From NCBI GenBank assembly GCA_003210915.1, contig QCUA01000003.1:1-64000 (forward strand): a stretch of 64,000 nt of DNA, written 5' to 3'. Source of the stretch: Prochlorococcus sp. AG-676-L21 (GTDB lineage: Bacteria > Cyanobacteriota > Cyanobacteriia > PCC-6307 > Cyanobiaceae). The notes below the pieces were generated by a model that had not been told where the DNA came from, searched no databases, and worked only from the letters and a program-made list of their open reading frames with translations. Shown one piece after another: positions 1-10,532 of this stretch; the first letter of the stretch is position 1, and each line of letters opens with the position of its first letter. The position numbers and the translations under genes are program-made.

Positions 1-249
1 AATCACAAAACAAATCTTTATATAAGAAGAGCTTTAAGACATGAGACGACACATCTAGTCCAGTCATGCAATAACAATAAACCCACAGGGATAATAAAAA
101 ATATAGAAGATAAAATTCATTCAGGAAAATTAAAAGCTTTAAATTCCTCAGTACGAATATCTGGAAATTATTATAAAGAGTTAGAGGCTTATTTTCTGGA
201 GGACAAGCCAAGAAAAGTAAAAGAGGTACTGAAAATTTATTGTTTATAA
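1..249 (+). CDS. C-terminal part of a conserved hypothetical protein, truncated by the window edge (...NHKTNLYIRRALRHETTHLVQSC...VKEVLKIYCL*)
   Basis: Open frame from base 1 to TAA at 247-249, 82 codons without a stop; upstream part lies outside the window. Confidence 0.75.
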   Translation, partial: NHKTNLYIRRALRHETTHLVQSCNNNKPTGIIKNIEDKIHSGKLKALNSSVRISGNYYKELEAYFLEDKPRKVKEVLKIYCL

Positions 250-262
250 ATTCTTAAAAAAT

Positions 263-2299
263 TTATTGGTTAGAAGAAAAATTTCCACAACGTTGTTTAT
301 CAAGAAAATTGATATGTTGTCTTTCTAGATAATATAATTCTTGAAATTTTATAGCATCAGAGTTTAAATCTTTGAATACATCTTCAATCTCTTTATTAGA
401 ATCTGAAGGTTCTAAGGAAGAATTATCGATTAAAATAGAAATACAGTTTTCCAAAGTTTTAAGTCTTTGAGAACCCCAGGATTCAATAAGATGTCTACAT
501 CTTTTTAATGATTTATATCTTTCAAGAAGAGACAAAGTACCCAGAAGATTATGTTTAGAATTTTTTAAAGTGGTTAAAAATAATTCATCTGGATTAATAA
601 AATTATTAATTTTATTAGAGACTTCTAAATCATTAAGAGCTAAATGATCAGGTAATAATAAAATCAAGTTAATTGAAATAAATTCATTATTTAATTGTTT
701 ATTATTAGGATCTTTCAAATCATCTAAATAATTTGCACTTAAATTATTTACTTCTATTGTTGAAATAGATTCCCAAATAAGACGAATGTATTCAGTATTG
801 AAGATGTTAATTTCTCTTTTAAGTAATTCTTCACGAATAAAAAGTCTATGTTCAGGGCAATGCAAATAGTAATAAATAATCTCTGATTCATTTTTTTCAC
901 GCTGACTAACTTCACTTGGCTGCTCAAATTTTTTTGATCTGCCATGCCAACGAAACCCTTTAACTTGTTTTCTTAAGTCTTCTTCAAATTTAATAGCTAA
1001 TCTCGCTTGCCCCATACTTAATCTTTCAGAGACTTTTTGCAAATAGTGAGTTCTTGTCGCAGATTGAGGAAATTTGCTTAATAACTTAACTAACGAAGAA
1101 ATAACGTTCTGAAAAATATCAGATTTAGATAAGTCTTTATTATCAAAAATCTGATCAATCTCCCAATCAATCCAGAAAGAAGCATTATCTATTAAATTAA
1201 AATAATCTTCTGGTGTATTTCCTTTAAGGTACTCGTCAGGATCTTTAAATGATTTTATTTGCAGGATTTTTAAGTTTATTTGATCGTGAAGAGATAAACT
1301 TTCAACTTCGTTTATAACCCTTTTTGTAGCTAATTTTCCTGCATTATCAGAATCAAAGTTAATTATTATATTTTTACTATCAGTACATCTACAAAGTTGT
1401 GAAATCTGATATTTGTTTAATGCAGTTCCAAGAGAAGCGACAGAATTAGTAATTCCTTTTGAATGAAGTGAAATAACATCGAAATAACCTTCCACCACCA
1501 CTGCCTTGTCTCGTTTTCTAATATTGCTGGATGCTTTATCAAAAGCAAATAACATTTTACCTTTCTCAAAAACTTCAGTTTCGGGAGAATTTAAATATTT
1601 AGGTTCCTGACCATCTAGAGATCTGCCTCCAAAAGCAACTACACGCCCTTGCATATCAAAAATAGGAACTATCAATCTATTTCTAAATCGATCGTAAACC
1701 TTATCAGTATTATCCTTTGAGACAACAAGACCTGCACTTAAAATTAACTTTAAAGGAAATTTCTCAACTTTTGAAAGGTAATTGAATAAATCATTCCATG
1801 AATTAGGAGCATAACCTAATTCAAAATCATTAATATTATTAATATTTAAATTTCGTTGTGAAGTTAAATAATGATGTGCTTCCTTACCCAAGGAATTATT
1901 TAATTTAGACTTAAACCATTCCTTTGTTACTCGAAGAATCTTATATAGTTCCTCTCTCCTAGATAATTGTTTTTTATAAATTTCTTGCTGAGGCCCATCA
2001 ACATTTATTACATTAATATCGTTCTTTTTTGCAAGTGAAAGAACAACATCTGTAAAGTTATTACGTGTAAACTCCATCAAAAATTTAATAGAGTTACCTC
2101 CAGCTCCACAAGAGAAACAATAATAAAATTGTTTTGCAGGAGAAACTGTCATAGACGGCTTACTATCATCATGAAAAGGGCATATACCAACAAATTCTTT
2201 TCCCTTTTTCTTTAGTACGATATGTTCAGATATAACGTCTACAATATCTGCTTTATCTTTAACCTCCTGAATAGTTCTTGGATGTATAGCAGGTCCCAT
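263..2299 (-). CDS. dnaG: DNA primase
   Basis: CHC2 zinc finger (CPFHDDSKPSMTVSPAKQFYYCFSCGAGG) and Toprim motifs (VVEGYFDVISLHSKGI). Confidence 0.97.
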   Translation of the reverse strand: MGPAIHPRTIQEVKDKADIVDVISEHIVLKKKGKEFVGICPFHDDSKPSMTVSPAKQFYYCFSCGAGGNSIKFLMEFTRNNFTDVVLSLAKKNDINVINVDGPQQEIYKKQLSRREELYKILRVTKEWFKSKLNNSLGKEAHHYLTSQRNLNINNINDFELGYAPNSWNDLFNYLSKVEKFPLKLILSAGLVVSKDNTDKVYDRFRNRLIVPIFDMQGRVVAFGGRSLDGQEPKYLNSPETEVFEKGKMLFAFDKASSNIRKRDKAVVVEGYFDVISLHSKGITNSVASLGTALNKYQISQLCRCTDSKNIIINFDSDNAGKLATKRVINEVESLSLHDQINLKILQIKSFKDPDEYLKGNTPEDYFNLIDNASFWIDWEIDQIFDNKDLSKSDIFQNVISSLVKLLSKFPQSATRTHYLQKVSERLSMGQARLAIKFEEDLRKQVKGFRWHGRSKKFEQPSEVSQREKNESEIIYYYLHCPEHRLFIREELLKREINIFNTEYIRLIWESISTIEVNNLSANYLDDLKDPNNKQLNNEFISINLILLLPDHLALNDLEVSNKINNFINPDELFLTTLKNSKHNLLGTLSLLERYKSLKRCRHLIESWGSQRLKTLENCISILIDNSSLEPSDSNKEIEDVFKDLNSDAIKFQELYYLERQHINFLDKQRCGNFSSNQ

Positions 2300-2393
2300 T
2301 TATTTTTATAAAAAGAATTCCTAATAATCATTTTGTTATAGGTCAAATTTTTAAAAGAATCTACTTAATTTCACAATAAAACTATTTTTAGTA

Positions 2394-3281
2394 ATGCTTA
2401 TAGAATTTTTAAACCAAAAGAATAATTCATTTAAAAAAGTAAATTTAATATTGGCATCGTTTTTCTTCAGCCTTATGACTGTTTGCGTAAAAAAAATTGA
2501 TAATAGAATACCTATATATGAATTAGTATTTTTTAGATCATTATTAAGCTTGTTAATAACATCATTGATAATAAATAAAAAGAATTTAAATCCCTGGGGA
2601 AAGAACAAACCATTACTAATTTTAAGGGGTATTTTAGGGACGATAGCTTTGGTTTGTATATTTTATGCTATTAAAAATATGCCTTTAAATATTTCTACTG
2701 TTATTCAATATACATACCCTATATTCATATCTATTTTTGCAGGAATTCTAATTAATGAAAAGATTACTAAAAATCTGATTATTGCATCTATAACAGGATG
2801 GTTAGGAATATTAATAATCTTAAATCCCTATCAATTATCGAATTTAAACATTGAGCTAGATAAATTTACTGTATTAATAGCATTTCTTGGTTCTATATCA
2901 ACAGCTCTAGCTTACATAACTGTTAAAAAACTATCATTAACAGAAGATATTTTCATAATAATTAAATACTTTCCTTTAATATCAGTAATAACATTATCAC
3001 CAATTGTATTTTTTAATTGGGTAACGCCCAATATTAATGATTTGATTTGGATAATCGGTATAGGGATGTTTACCCAAGCTGGACAAACATTTTTAACAAT
3101 TGGATTAAAGAAATTACCAACCTCAGAAGCGGCTAGGATAAATTATTTACAAGTAATATTTGGCTCTTTATGGGGAATTCTATTCTTCAATGAACTAATA
3201 AATATAAACTTTATTGTTGGTGCAGTACTTGTTTTATTAGGAACTATTATTTCTACTAGCAAAAAACTAAAAAAGATTTAA
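2394..3281 (+). CDS. EamA/DMT-family transporter
   Basis: About 10 hydrophobic segments; EamA-like repeats (RGILGTIALVCIFYAIKNMPLNISTVIQYTYPIFISIFA). Confidence 0.88.
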   Translation: MLIEFLNQKNNSFKKVNLILASFFFSLMTVCVKKIDNRIPIYELVFFRSLLSLLITSLIINKKNLNPWGKNKPLLILRGILGTIALVCIFYAIKNMPLNISTVIQYTYPIFISIFAGILINEKITKNLIIASITGWLGILIILNPYQLSNLNIELDKFTVLIAFLGSISTALAYITVKKLSLTEDIFIIIKYFPLISVITLSPIVFFNWVTPNINDLIWIIGIGMFTQAGQTFLTIGLKKLPTSEAARINYLQVIFGSLWGILFFNELININFIVGAVLVLLGTIISTSKKLKKI

Positions 3282-3296
3282 AATAAAAGAAAAAGT

Positions 3297-3656
3297 ATGT
3301 TTGTAATGAAATTTTTCTTATTAGCATTTTTCAGTCTTTATCCATTTCTCCAAGTAAAAGCATCAACGCCTAAATCTGTAACATGCACTAGGACTGAATA
3401 TAGGGAAGAATATATTCCCGGTACAAAATCAAGCCCTGGTTATGTAAGAAATTACGAAATTGATGTGGAAATTCCATGTGGAGGAGAAAAGGCTAAAAAT
3501 ATTGATGACAATGACTGTAGTGAGGGATCAGTAATAGGCGGACTCCTTGGAGCTGGAATAGCTCTCTCTTCATCTAGAGGCAAAGATAGATTTTGGGCTG
3601 TCCCAGCAGGAGGTACGGCAGGTGCTCTTCTTGGATGTCAGGTGGATGGTGGTTAA
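3297..3656 (+). CDS. Hypothetical secreted protein with a glycine-zipper-like segment
   Basis: N-terminal signal sequence; SVIGGLLGAGIALSSSRGKDRFWAVPAGGTAGALLGCQV. Confidence 0.75.
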   Translation: MFVMKFFLLAFFSLYPFLQVKASTPKSVTCTRTEYREEYIPGTKSSPGYVRNYEIDVEIPCGGEKAKNIDDNDCSEGSVIGGLLGAGIALSSSRGKDRFWAVPAGGTAGALLGCQVDGG

Positions 3657-4325
3657 TTGATTAGTTGGATAAAGGGAGAATTAGTAAGTTCATGGCAAGC
3701 TAATAATAAATTTTATATTTTAGTAAACTGTCAGGGATTAGGTTATGAAATTCAGACCCTAGAATCAGTAATTTTTGATATCGATACAAATAAGATTTCT
3801 GCAAAGGAAATAATCCTCTGGCTAAAACACATAAAAAAAGAAGATTCTGATATGCTCTTTGGTTTTAACTCCAAGGAGCAAAGAGATTTTTTTATTCAAA
3901 TTTTAAATATTAAAGGTATTGGCTCCCAAATCGGGATGTCTTTATTAAATAAATTTTCTTTAAATCAATTAATTACTGCAATATCTAATAATGACAAAAA
4001 ATCGATTAGTTCTGTTCAAGGTATTGGGCAAAAAATGACTGAACGAATAATTCTTGAATTAAAATCTAAAGTAATTACTCTACAAAAAAATAAAGAAAAT
4101 TTAGAAAATAATAATATATTTGAAGATAATAAAAATTTAAATTCAATATTTAAGGATATTGACTTAACACTACAATCTCTAAATTACCCTAAGAAAGAAA
4201 TAAAAAACTTATTCCCAAAACTTATTCACTATATTAAAAATAACAGTATTTCGACTTTAGAAAAAGAATCTATTTCTTTTGAAAACCTATTAAAAGAAGC
4301 TATGAATTATTTAGACCAGAAATAG
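3657..4325 (+). CDS. ruvA: Holliday junction DNA helicase subunit RuvA
   Basis: TTG start directly after the previous stop; MISWIKGELVSSW...GIGSQIGMSLL...VQGIGQKMTERIILELK. Confidence 0.93.
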   Translation: MISWIKGELVSSWQANNKFYILVNCQGLGYEIQTLESVIFDIDTNKISAKEIILWLKHIKKEDSDMLFGFNSKEQRDFFIQILNIKGIGSQIGMSLLNKFSLNQLITAISNNDKKSISSVQGIGQKMTERIILELKSKVITLQKNKENLENNNIFEDNKNLNSIFKDIDLTLQSLNYPKKEIKNLFPKLIHYIKNNSISTLEKESISFENLLKEAMNYLDQK

Positions 4326-4376
4326 TAGTAATTTAGACCAATAACGTAGTAAAATATTCAAAGGTAGATAAATTTC

Positions 4377-4646
4377 ATGACACTCGATACAGCTGAAAAA
4401 CAAAAACTAATTGAATCGCATCAAGTACATGCGACAGATACTGGATCTGTCGAGGTACAAGTTGCCATGCTCTCTGAAAGAATTTCAAAATTAAGCGACC
4501 ATCTTCAAGGAAATATTCATGATTATGCATCCAGACAAGGCTTATTAAAAATGATAGGAAAAAGAAAAAGATTATTATCATACATAAAAAATAAGAACCC
4601 CAAAAATTATCAAGATCTTATAAAAAAAATTGGAATCAGAGGATGA
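4377..4646 (+). CDS. rpsO: 30S ribosomal protein S15
   Basis: [29 protein letters not shown]...[17 protein letters not shown]. Confidence 0.98.
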   Translation: MTLDTAEKQKLIESHQVHATDTGSVEVQVAMLSERISKLSDHLQGNIHDYASRQGLLKMIGKRKRLLSYIKNKNPKNYQDLIKKIGIRG

Positions 4647-4655
4647 TTTTTATTA

Positions 4656-5102
4656 ATGAAGAAAAAACAAGGTAAAAAGAAAAATATTACAAAAAAGAAA
4701 AAAATATCCGAGGGAGATGCTTTTAGAAATATAGAAAAAAAAGTTCCAACAGTGACCTCAAGAACCAAACAATCTAGCGGTATACCAAAATATGTAGCTG
4801 ACAGGATGGCTAGGAGAATCTTTTTTACTGCTGGGATACCGACAATTATGGGAATGTCAGTATTTGTTGTAAGTTATATAATTGTCACAAGAAATATTGC
4901 TGAGATACCTCCTTCATCAACAATTGCAATATCAGCATTATTCTTCTTATTAGGACTAGGGGGGCTAAGTTTTGGCATTTTATCTGCTAGTTGGGATAAA
5001 GAACCCGGTAGCTTTTTTGGTATAGAAAATATTCCCTTGAATATAGAAAGAGCCAAGGCTGCTTTTAGGCCAGCATCTCAAAATTTTGAGAAAAAAAAAT
5101 AA
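4656..5102 (+). CDS. PAM68-like (DUF3464) membrane protein
   Basis: Lys-rich N-terminus, two TM segments, GIPKYVADRMARRIFFTAGIPTIMGM...SASWDKEPGSFFG. Confidence 0.85.
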   Translation: MKKKQGKKKNITKKKKISEGDAFRNIEKKVPTVTSRTKQSSGIPKYVADRMARRIFFTAGIPTIMGMSVFVVSYIIVTRNIAEIPPSSTIAISALFFLLGLGGLSFGILSASWDKEPGSFFGIENIPLNIERAKAAFRPASQNFEKKK

Positions 5103-5103
5103 C

Positions 5104-8100
5104 TTAGGCAATCAAAGATTTAAGATTTACTTGAAATGATTTATCAGAAAGTAATTTCGATACACCATGAATATCTCCAACGCAAAATTGATCTCCAAAT
5201 TTAACATAGGTTATAGATTCATTATTTTTTACAGCTGCTAATACTGGAATTTTGATTCCACATTTATCTCTATCTGGTTTGAATTTAACTAAGCAATCTC
5301 TTATTGTGTTTTGAATTCTTATATCTGAAGCTTGTGAACTATCAAGGTCAATGACTAGTAATTTTAAGTTATCAATTTCTCTGCAATCATCAATAATTAA
5401 TTGTGTTTTATCACTTTTTTTATCAATAGTTCCCCAAACTAATAGTCTGGTATCAGTAAGCAGAAATTCAGATAATCTACAATATGTTTTTGGAAATACT
5501 ATTGCCTCACAACTTCCAGAAAGATCTTCAAGTTGAACAATAGCCATTCTGTCACCTTTTCTTGTCGTAATTTGCTTTATTTCAGGAATCATACCCACCA
5601 AAGAGACTTTTGTTCTGTCATGGGAGTTTTCTAATTGAGAGATACTTATAGGAGAAACAAGTTTAGCTGGCTTTGCAAGGTGTTTTAGAGGATGATCTGA
5701 TAAATAAAAACCTAAAAGTTGCTTTTCTAACTTAAGTTTTTCAATTAAGGAGTAATCTTCAACTTTAGATCCTATAGATAAAGAAAATTCTTTATTATCA
5801 CTTTTACTAATTGAATCAAATAAATTCCCTTGTCCAGAGATCCGATCACGATTACGTGACGATGCCCATTCCATTACATATTCAAGATCAGAGAATAGTT
5901 GAGCTCTATTATTATTCTCAGAAAATTCATCAAGGGCTCCACAGTGAATTAAAGATTCGATATTTCTTTTATTTAAAATATTAGATGGTAAACGATCACA
6001 TAAATCAGAAAATGATTTAAAGATTCCTAGTTTATTACGATTCTCTATTATATTTCTTATGGCTGAATCTCCTAAATTTTTAATAGCAGATAATCCAAAT
6101 AAAATTTGATCATTTTTAATAGTAAAATCAATCCCCGATAAGTTAATACTTGGTGAAATAACATCGATTCCCATTGAATAACAATTAGAAATATATCGCT
6201 GCATTTTGTCGTTTGAACCAGAATTAACACTTAGAAGAGAAGCCATATAAGCTACTGGATAATGTGCTTTTAAAAAAGCAGTTTGGTAAGTAACTGCACC
6301 ATAAGCGGTGGAATGACTTTTATTAAAACAATACTCAGCGAATAAAACCATTTGATCAAAAAGATCATTAGCTATTTTTTTATCAACCCCTTTTTTACAG
6401 GATCCCTCAATGAAAATATTACGATGTTTTACCATCTCCGAAACTTTCTTCTTTCCCATTGCTCTACGTAATAAATCGGCATCTCCAAGAGAATATCCTG
6501 CCAAATCTTGAGCAATTTTCATGATTTGCTCTTGATAAACCATTATTCCATAGGTTTCAGTGAGAATAGATTCAATAAAAGGATGAGGAAAATCTATTTT
6601 TTCACTTCCATTTTTTCTATTTATAAACTTTGGTATGAGACCAGCATCAAGTGGACCAGGCCTATATAAAGCCAAAATAGAGGAAATATCTTCAAGAGAA
6701 TTTGGCTTAAAGTCTTTAACAACTTGTTTCATTCCGGATGATTCTAGTTGAAAAATACCTTCTAAGTCTCCTCTTCCAATAAGATCAAAAGTTTTATTAT
6801 CATTTGGAGGTAATTCATCAATATTTACTTTTTGCCCTGAGGAAGTTTCAATTAAAGATATGGTTTTATCTATCATTGTAAGATTTTTAAGGCCTAAAAA
6901 GTCCATTTTTAATAAGCCTAACGATTCAATATCATCCATTGAATATTGAGTAATTATTTGTCCTTCATTGTTCCTTTGAAGTGGTACGAGCATATCTAAA
7001 GGCTCTGATGCTATAACAACTCCTGCTGCGTGAACACCATAGGTTTTATTCGTTCCTTCAATTCTTAATGCTAAATCAACCCATCTTTTTACCTTACTAT
7101 CTTTTAAATATTTATCCCTAAATTCAGGACTAGGAGATTTCTTATCAATCATTTCATTAAGCTTATATGGTTTTCCTCTTACAACTGGTATTAATTTAGC
7201 CAACTTATCCGATTCTCCATAAGGAATATCTAGAACTCTGGCAACGTCCTTTAATACAGCTTTCGATGTCATTTTATTAAAGGTAATTATTTGCGCAACT
7301 TTATCTTCACCATATCTATTAGTTACATAATCAATAACTTCATTTCTCCTATCAATACAAAAATCCGTATCAATATCAGGCATAGATTTTCTTGCTGGAT
7401 TTAAGAATCTCTCAAATAATAATCCATGTTTAACTGGATCAATGTTTGTAATTTGAAGAGCATATGCTACAAGTGAACCTGCAGCAGAACCTCTGCCTGG
7501 GCCAACAGGTATAGAGCTATCTCTAGCAAATTTTATATAATCCCACACAACTAAGAAATAGTCTGGAAAACCCATATCATCTATTATTTTTAATTCTGAA
7601 GTTAACCTTCTCTTATAGATTTCATCGATTTCATCAAGATTATTTTTATTAAGCCTACTTAAAAGACCCTGCTTAGTTATTTTGGTCAAAAATGATAAGG
7701 AGTCAGTTTCTTCTTTTAAAGGGAATTTTGGCATTCTATAGGTACCGAACAACTCAAATTCTTCAATCTTTTGTGAAACCTCAACCGTATTATTTATTGC
7801 TTCTTTAATAGATTCTTTATCAATATGATCGTTAAAAAGTCTAAGCATTTCATCTTCACTTTTAATATATTCTGTTCCGGTATATCTCAATCTCTTTTCG
7901 TCACTTATTAATTTTCCCGTAAGAACACAAAGTAAGGCATCATGAGCCTCAACATCCATGTTTGAAATATAATGCGCATCATTTGTAGCAATAACTTTAA
8001 TTTGGTGCTCTTTACCGATTCTTATTAATTCAACATTTACAATTCTGTCTTCGATAGAACCATGATCTTGTATTTCTAAATAAAAATCATCTCCAAATAA

Positions 8101-8601
8101 TTTCTTATACCAAACAGCAGTATTCTCAGCGACATCAATCCTTCCTTTTAAGATTGCTTGAGGAATCTCTCCACCTAAACATGCTGTTGAAATAATAAGT
8201 CCATCACTATATTTTTCTAAAAGAGATTTATCAATACAAGGTCTAGAAAAGATACCTCTACCCCTCATACCATTAAGATGGCTAATTGTCGTTAACTTAA
8301 CAAGATTCTTATAACCTGTATGATTTTTGGCTAGTACTACCAAATGATATCTCTTTTCCTTTTTTGGCTGTGGATCATCAATGGAACCATTGATAATATA
8401 CATTTCATTACCAATGATTGGTTTTATACCCTTATTTTTACATTTTTTTACTAAATCAAGAACTCCATACATTACTCCATGATCAGTCAAGGCAATTGAA
8501 TCCATTCCAAGTTCAACAGCCCTGTCAACAATTTTCGAAACTTGACTTGCTCCATCTAGAAGGCTGTAATCGCTATGATTATGAAGTGGAATAAATCCCA
8601 T
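5104..8601 (-). CDS. dnaE: DNA polymerase III subunit alpha
   Basis: PHP domain (PLHNHSDYSLLDGA) and polymerase core (PDIDTDFCIDRRNEVIDYV, VGPGRGSAAGSLVAYAL); no intein seen. Confidence 0.98.
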   Translation of the reverse strand: MGFIPLHNHSDYSLLDGASQVSKIVDRAVELGMDSIALTDHGVMYGVLDLVKKCKNKGIKPIIGNEMYIINGSIDDPQPKKEKRYHLVVLAKNHTGYKNLVKLTTISHLNGMRGRGIFSRPCIDKSLLEKYSDGLIISTACLGGEIPQAILKGRIDVAENTAVWYKKLFGDDFYLEIQDHGSIEDRIVNVELIRIGKEHQIKVIATNDAHYISNMDVEAHDALLCVLTGKLISDEKRLRYTGTEYIKSEDEMLRLFNDHIDKESIKEAINNTVEVSQKIEEFELFGTYRMPKFPLKEETDSLSFLTKITKQGLLSRLNKNNLDEIDEIYKRRLTSELKIIDDMGFPDYFLVVWDYIKFARDSSIPVGPGRGSAAGSLVAYALQITNIDPVKHGLLFERFLNPARKSMPDIDTDFCIDRRNEVIDYVTNRYGEDKVAQIITFNKMTSKAVLKDVARVLDIPYGESDKLAKLIPVVRGKPYKLNEMIDKKSPSPEFRDKYLKDSKVKRWVDLALRIEGTNKTYGVHAAGVVIASEPLDMLVPLQRNNEGQIITQYSMDDIESLGLLKMDFLGLKNLTMIDKTISLIETSSGQKVNIDELPPNDNKTFDLIGRGDLEGIFQLESSGMKQVVKDFKPNSLEDISSILALYRPGPLDAGLIPKFINRKNGSEKIDFPHPFIESILTETYGIMVYQEQIMKIAQDLAGYSLGDADLLRRAMGKKKVSEMVKHRNIFIEGSCKKGVDKKIANDLFDQMVLFAEYCFNKSHSTAYGAVTYQTAFLKAHYPVAYMASLLSVNSGSNDKMQRYISNCYSMGIDVISPSINLSGIDFTIKNDQILFGLSAIKNLGDSAIRNIIENRNKLGIFKSFSDLCDRLPSNILNKRNIESLIHCGALDEFSENNNRAQLFSDLEYVMEWASSRNRDRISGQGNLFDSISKSDNKEFSLSIGSKVEDYSLIEKLKLEKQLLGFYLSDHPLKHLAKPAKLVSPISISQLENSHDRTKVSLVGMIPEIKQITTRKGDRMAIVQLEDLSGSCEAIVFPKTYCRLSEFLLTDTRLLVWGTIDKKSDKTQLIIDDCREIDNLKLLVIDLDSSQASDIRIQNTIRDCLVKFKPDRDKCGIKIPVLAAVKNNESITYVKFGDQFCVGDIHGVSKLLSDKSFQVNLKSLIA

Positions 8602-8679
8602 GTTTAACCAATTTATATTTACAAGATAGAGAATATTTTCAAAAATTCTATATTTTACTAATACAAATTAATTATTAAT

Positions 8680-10134
8680 TCAAATTTCAATATTAGGTTT
8701 CCTATTCATAACTTCAGCATCCTTTTCAAATATATTTGCAACATTCAATATTTGATGCTCCTTCAAAACGTTTCCTATTAATTGGAGACCAATAGGTAAG
8801 CCCTTTTTATCAAATCCACAAGGGATACTGATAGCTGGGAGTCCAGCAAGATTTGCTGGAACAGTTAAAAGATCAGACAAATACATAGATAAGGGGTCAT
8901 TTACAAAATCACCTTTTAAGAATGCAGTGGTAGGACATGTGGGGGTTAATAAAACATCTACTTCATTAAAAGCTGTATCAAAATCCTTTCTAATTAAAGT
9001 TCTGACTTTCTGAGCTTTCTTGTAATATGCATCACTATATCCTGCAGACAAAGCATAGGTACCAATCAAAATTCTTCTTTGTACTTCATCTCCAAATCCT
9101 TCAGCTCTACTCCTAGATATCATTTCTAATAAATTAGTATCACCTTCTGATCTATATCCATATTTAACGCCATCATATCTAGCTAAATTAGCTGAAGCCT
9201 CACATGGAGCAATAACATAATAAGTAGCAATACCGTCATTAAATCTTGGACACTTTATGTCGTGAATTTCAGCTCCTAAAGATCTGAATCTCTCAATACT
9301 TGATAAAACTGATTCCTTAACTTCAGGATCAAGCCCAGGATGATCAAAACATTCTTCAATAATGCCTATTTTAATACCTTTAATAGATTTATCTAAATCT
9401 GATAAGTAATTAGGGACTGATTTATCAAGACATGTTGAATCTAGATTATCCTTACCAGAAATTGAATAAAGAATCTCAGCAGCATCTGAAACAGTATTTG
9501 TAATTGGACCAATTTGATCTAGAGAACTTGCAAATGCAATTAGTCCCCATCTACTTACTCTTCCGTATGTTGGTTTTAGTCCCACAACTCCACAAAAAGA
9601 TGCTGGCTGCCTTATGGAGCCTCCGGTATCTGATCCAATAGCGGCTAAACATAGACCTGCAGCTACTGAAGCGGCACTCCCACCTGAACTTCCACCAGGT
9701 ACTCTATTTACATCCCAAGGATTTGATGTAGTACCAAATACGGAAGTCTCAGTAGAACTTCCCATCGCAAATTCGTCTAAATTAGTCTTCCCTAAGCAAA
9801 TACCACCTGATGACCATAATTTACCTGACGCAGAAGACTCGTATGGAGAAACAAAGTCTTTAAGCATTTTACTTGAACAAGATGTAACAACTCCTTTAGT
9901 ACAAATATTATCTTTTATCGCAATAGGTATTCCTGCAAGCGGAGGAAGTTTTTGATTATTAGTTATTAATTTATCAATGTTTTCAGATTGAGAATTAGCA
10001 ATGCTTTTTGTTAAGCATGTATAAGCATTTATTTTTGGATTTAATGAATCTATTTTTAAAAAGAATTCATTAATTAATTCCTTAACTGAAGCATTTCCAC
10101 TATTAATTTCTTTTCTAAAAGAATTAAAGTTCAT
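8680..10134 (-). CDS. gatA: Asp-tRNA(Asn)/Glu-tRNA(Gln) amidotransferase subunit A
   Basis: Amidase signature [32 protein letters not shown]. Confidence 0.97.
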   Translation of the reverse strand: MNFNSFRKEINSGNASVKELINEFFLKIDSLNPKINAYTCLTKSIANSQSENIDKLITNNQKLPPLAGIPIAIKDNICTKGVVTSCSSKMLKDFVSPYESSASGKLWSSGGICLGKTNLDEFAMGSSTETSVFGTTSNPWDVNRVPGGSSGGSAASVAAGLCLAAIGSDTGGSIRQPASFCGVVGLKPTYGRVSRWGLIAFASSLDQIGPITNTVSDAAEILYSISGKDNLDSTCLDKSVPNYLSDLDKSIKGIKIGIIEECFDHPGLDPEVKESVLSSIERFRSLGAEIHDIKCPRFNDGIATYYVIAPCEASANLARYDGVKYGYRSEGDTNLLEMISRSRAEGFGDEVQRRILIGTYALSAGYSDAYYKKAQKVRTLIRKDFDTAFNEVDVLLTPTCPTTAFLKGDFVNDPLSMYLSDLLTVPANLAGLPAISIPCGFDKKGLPIGLQLIGNVLKEHQILNVANIFEKDAEVMNRKPNIEI

Positions 10135-10165
10135 ATCAAAATCAAAATTTAGTTTAAATTAGTTA

Positions 10166-10411
10166 TCACACAGTTAGAGGTTCTTCTTTATTACATCTAA
10201 CAATATGGTGTTTAATATCTGTTGAACCCTCGTCTGAAAGATCAGAAAGAAATTTTTCTAGATTTTCATTAAGACTACGTTTTGTAAGAAATGGACCATA
10301 CCAATAAATTCCCGAAGGATTTCCTGTCTCAACTTTTGCCCACCAAGCCAAACCAAGTTTGTTACCTAAATTTCTAATCAATATTTTTTGGCCTTCATTT
10401 AAGACCATCAA
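10166..10411 (-). CDS. DUF1816-like small cyanobacterial protein
   Basis: LAWWAKVETGNPSGIYWYGPFLTKRSL... Confidence 0.8.
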   Translation of the reverse strand: MMVLNEGQKILIRNLGNKLGLAWWAKVETGNPSGIYWYGPFLTKRSLNENLEKFLSDLSDEGSTDIKHHIVRCNKEEPLTV

Positions 10412-10532
10412 TTCTTGTTAAATTCTATACAATTTTTAACTAATTATTCAAGTAATTAATTCGATTTAAATAAATATATTGAAATAACGATAAATATTTA
10501 ATCAAAATAGGAATTTTTACATAATAATTACT

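Noticed and set aside
2351-2608. 85-aa minus-strand ORF
   Set aside because: Antisense to the EamA transporter N-terminus; hydrophobicity is mirrored from the TM-coding strand
4375-4581. Minus-strand ORF opposite rpsO
   Set aside because: Shadow ORF antisense to a well-recognised ribosomal protein gene
9614-9955. 113-aa plus-strand ORF inside gatA
   Set aside because: Antisense to the amidase signature region; no independent support
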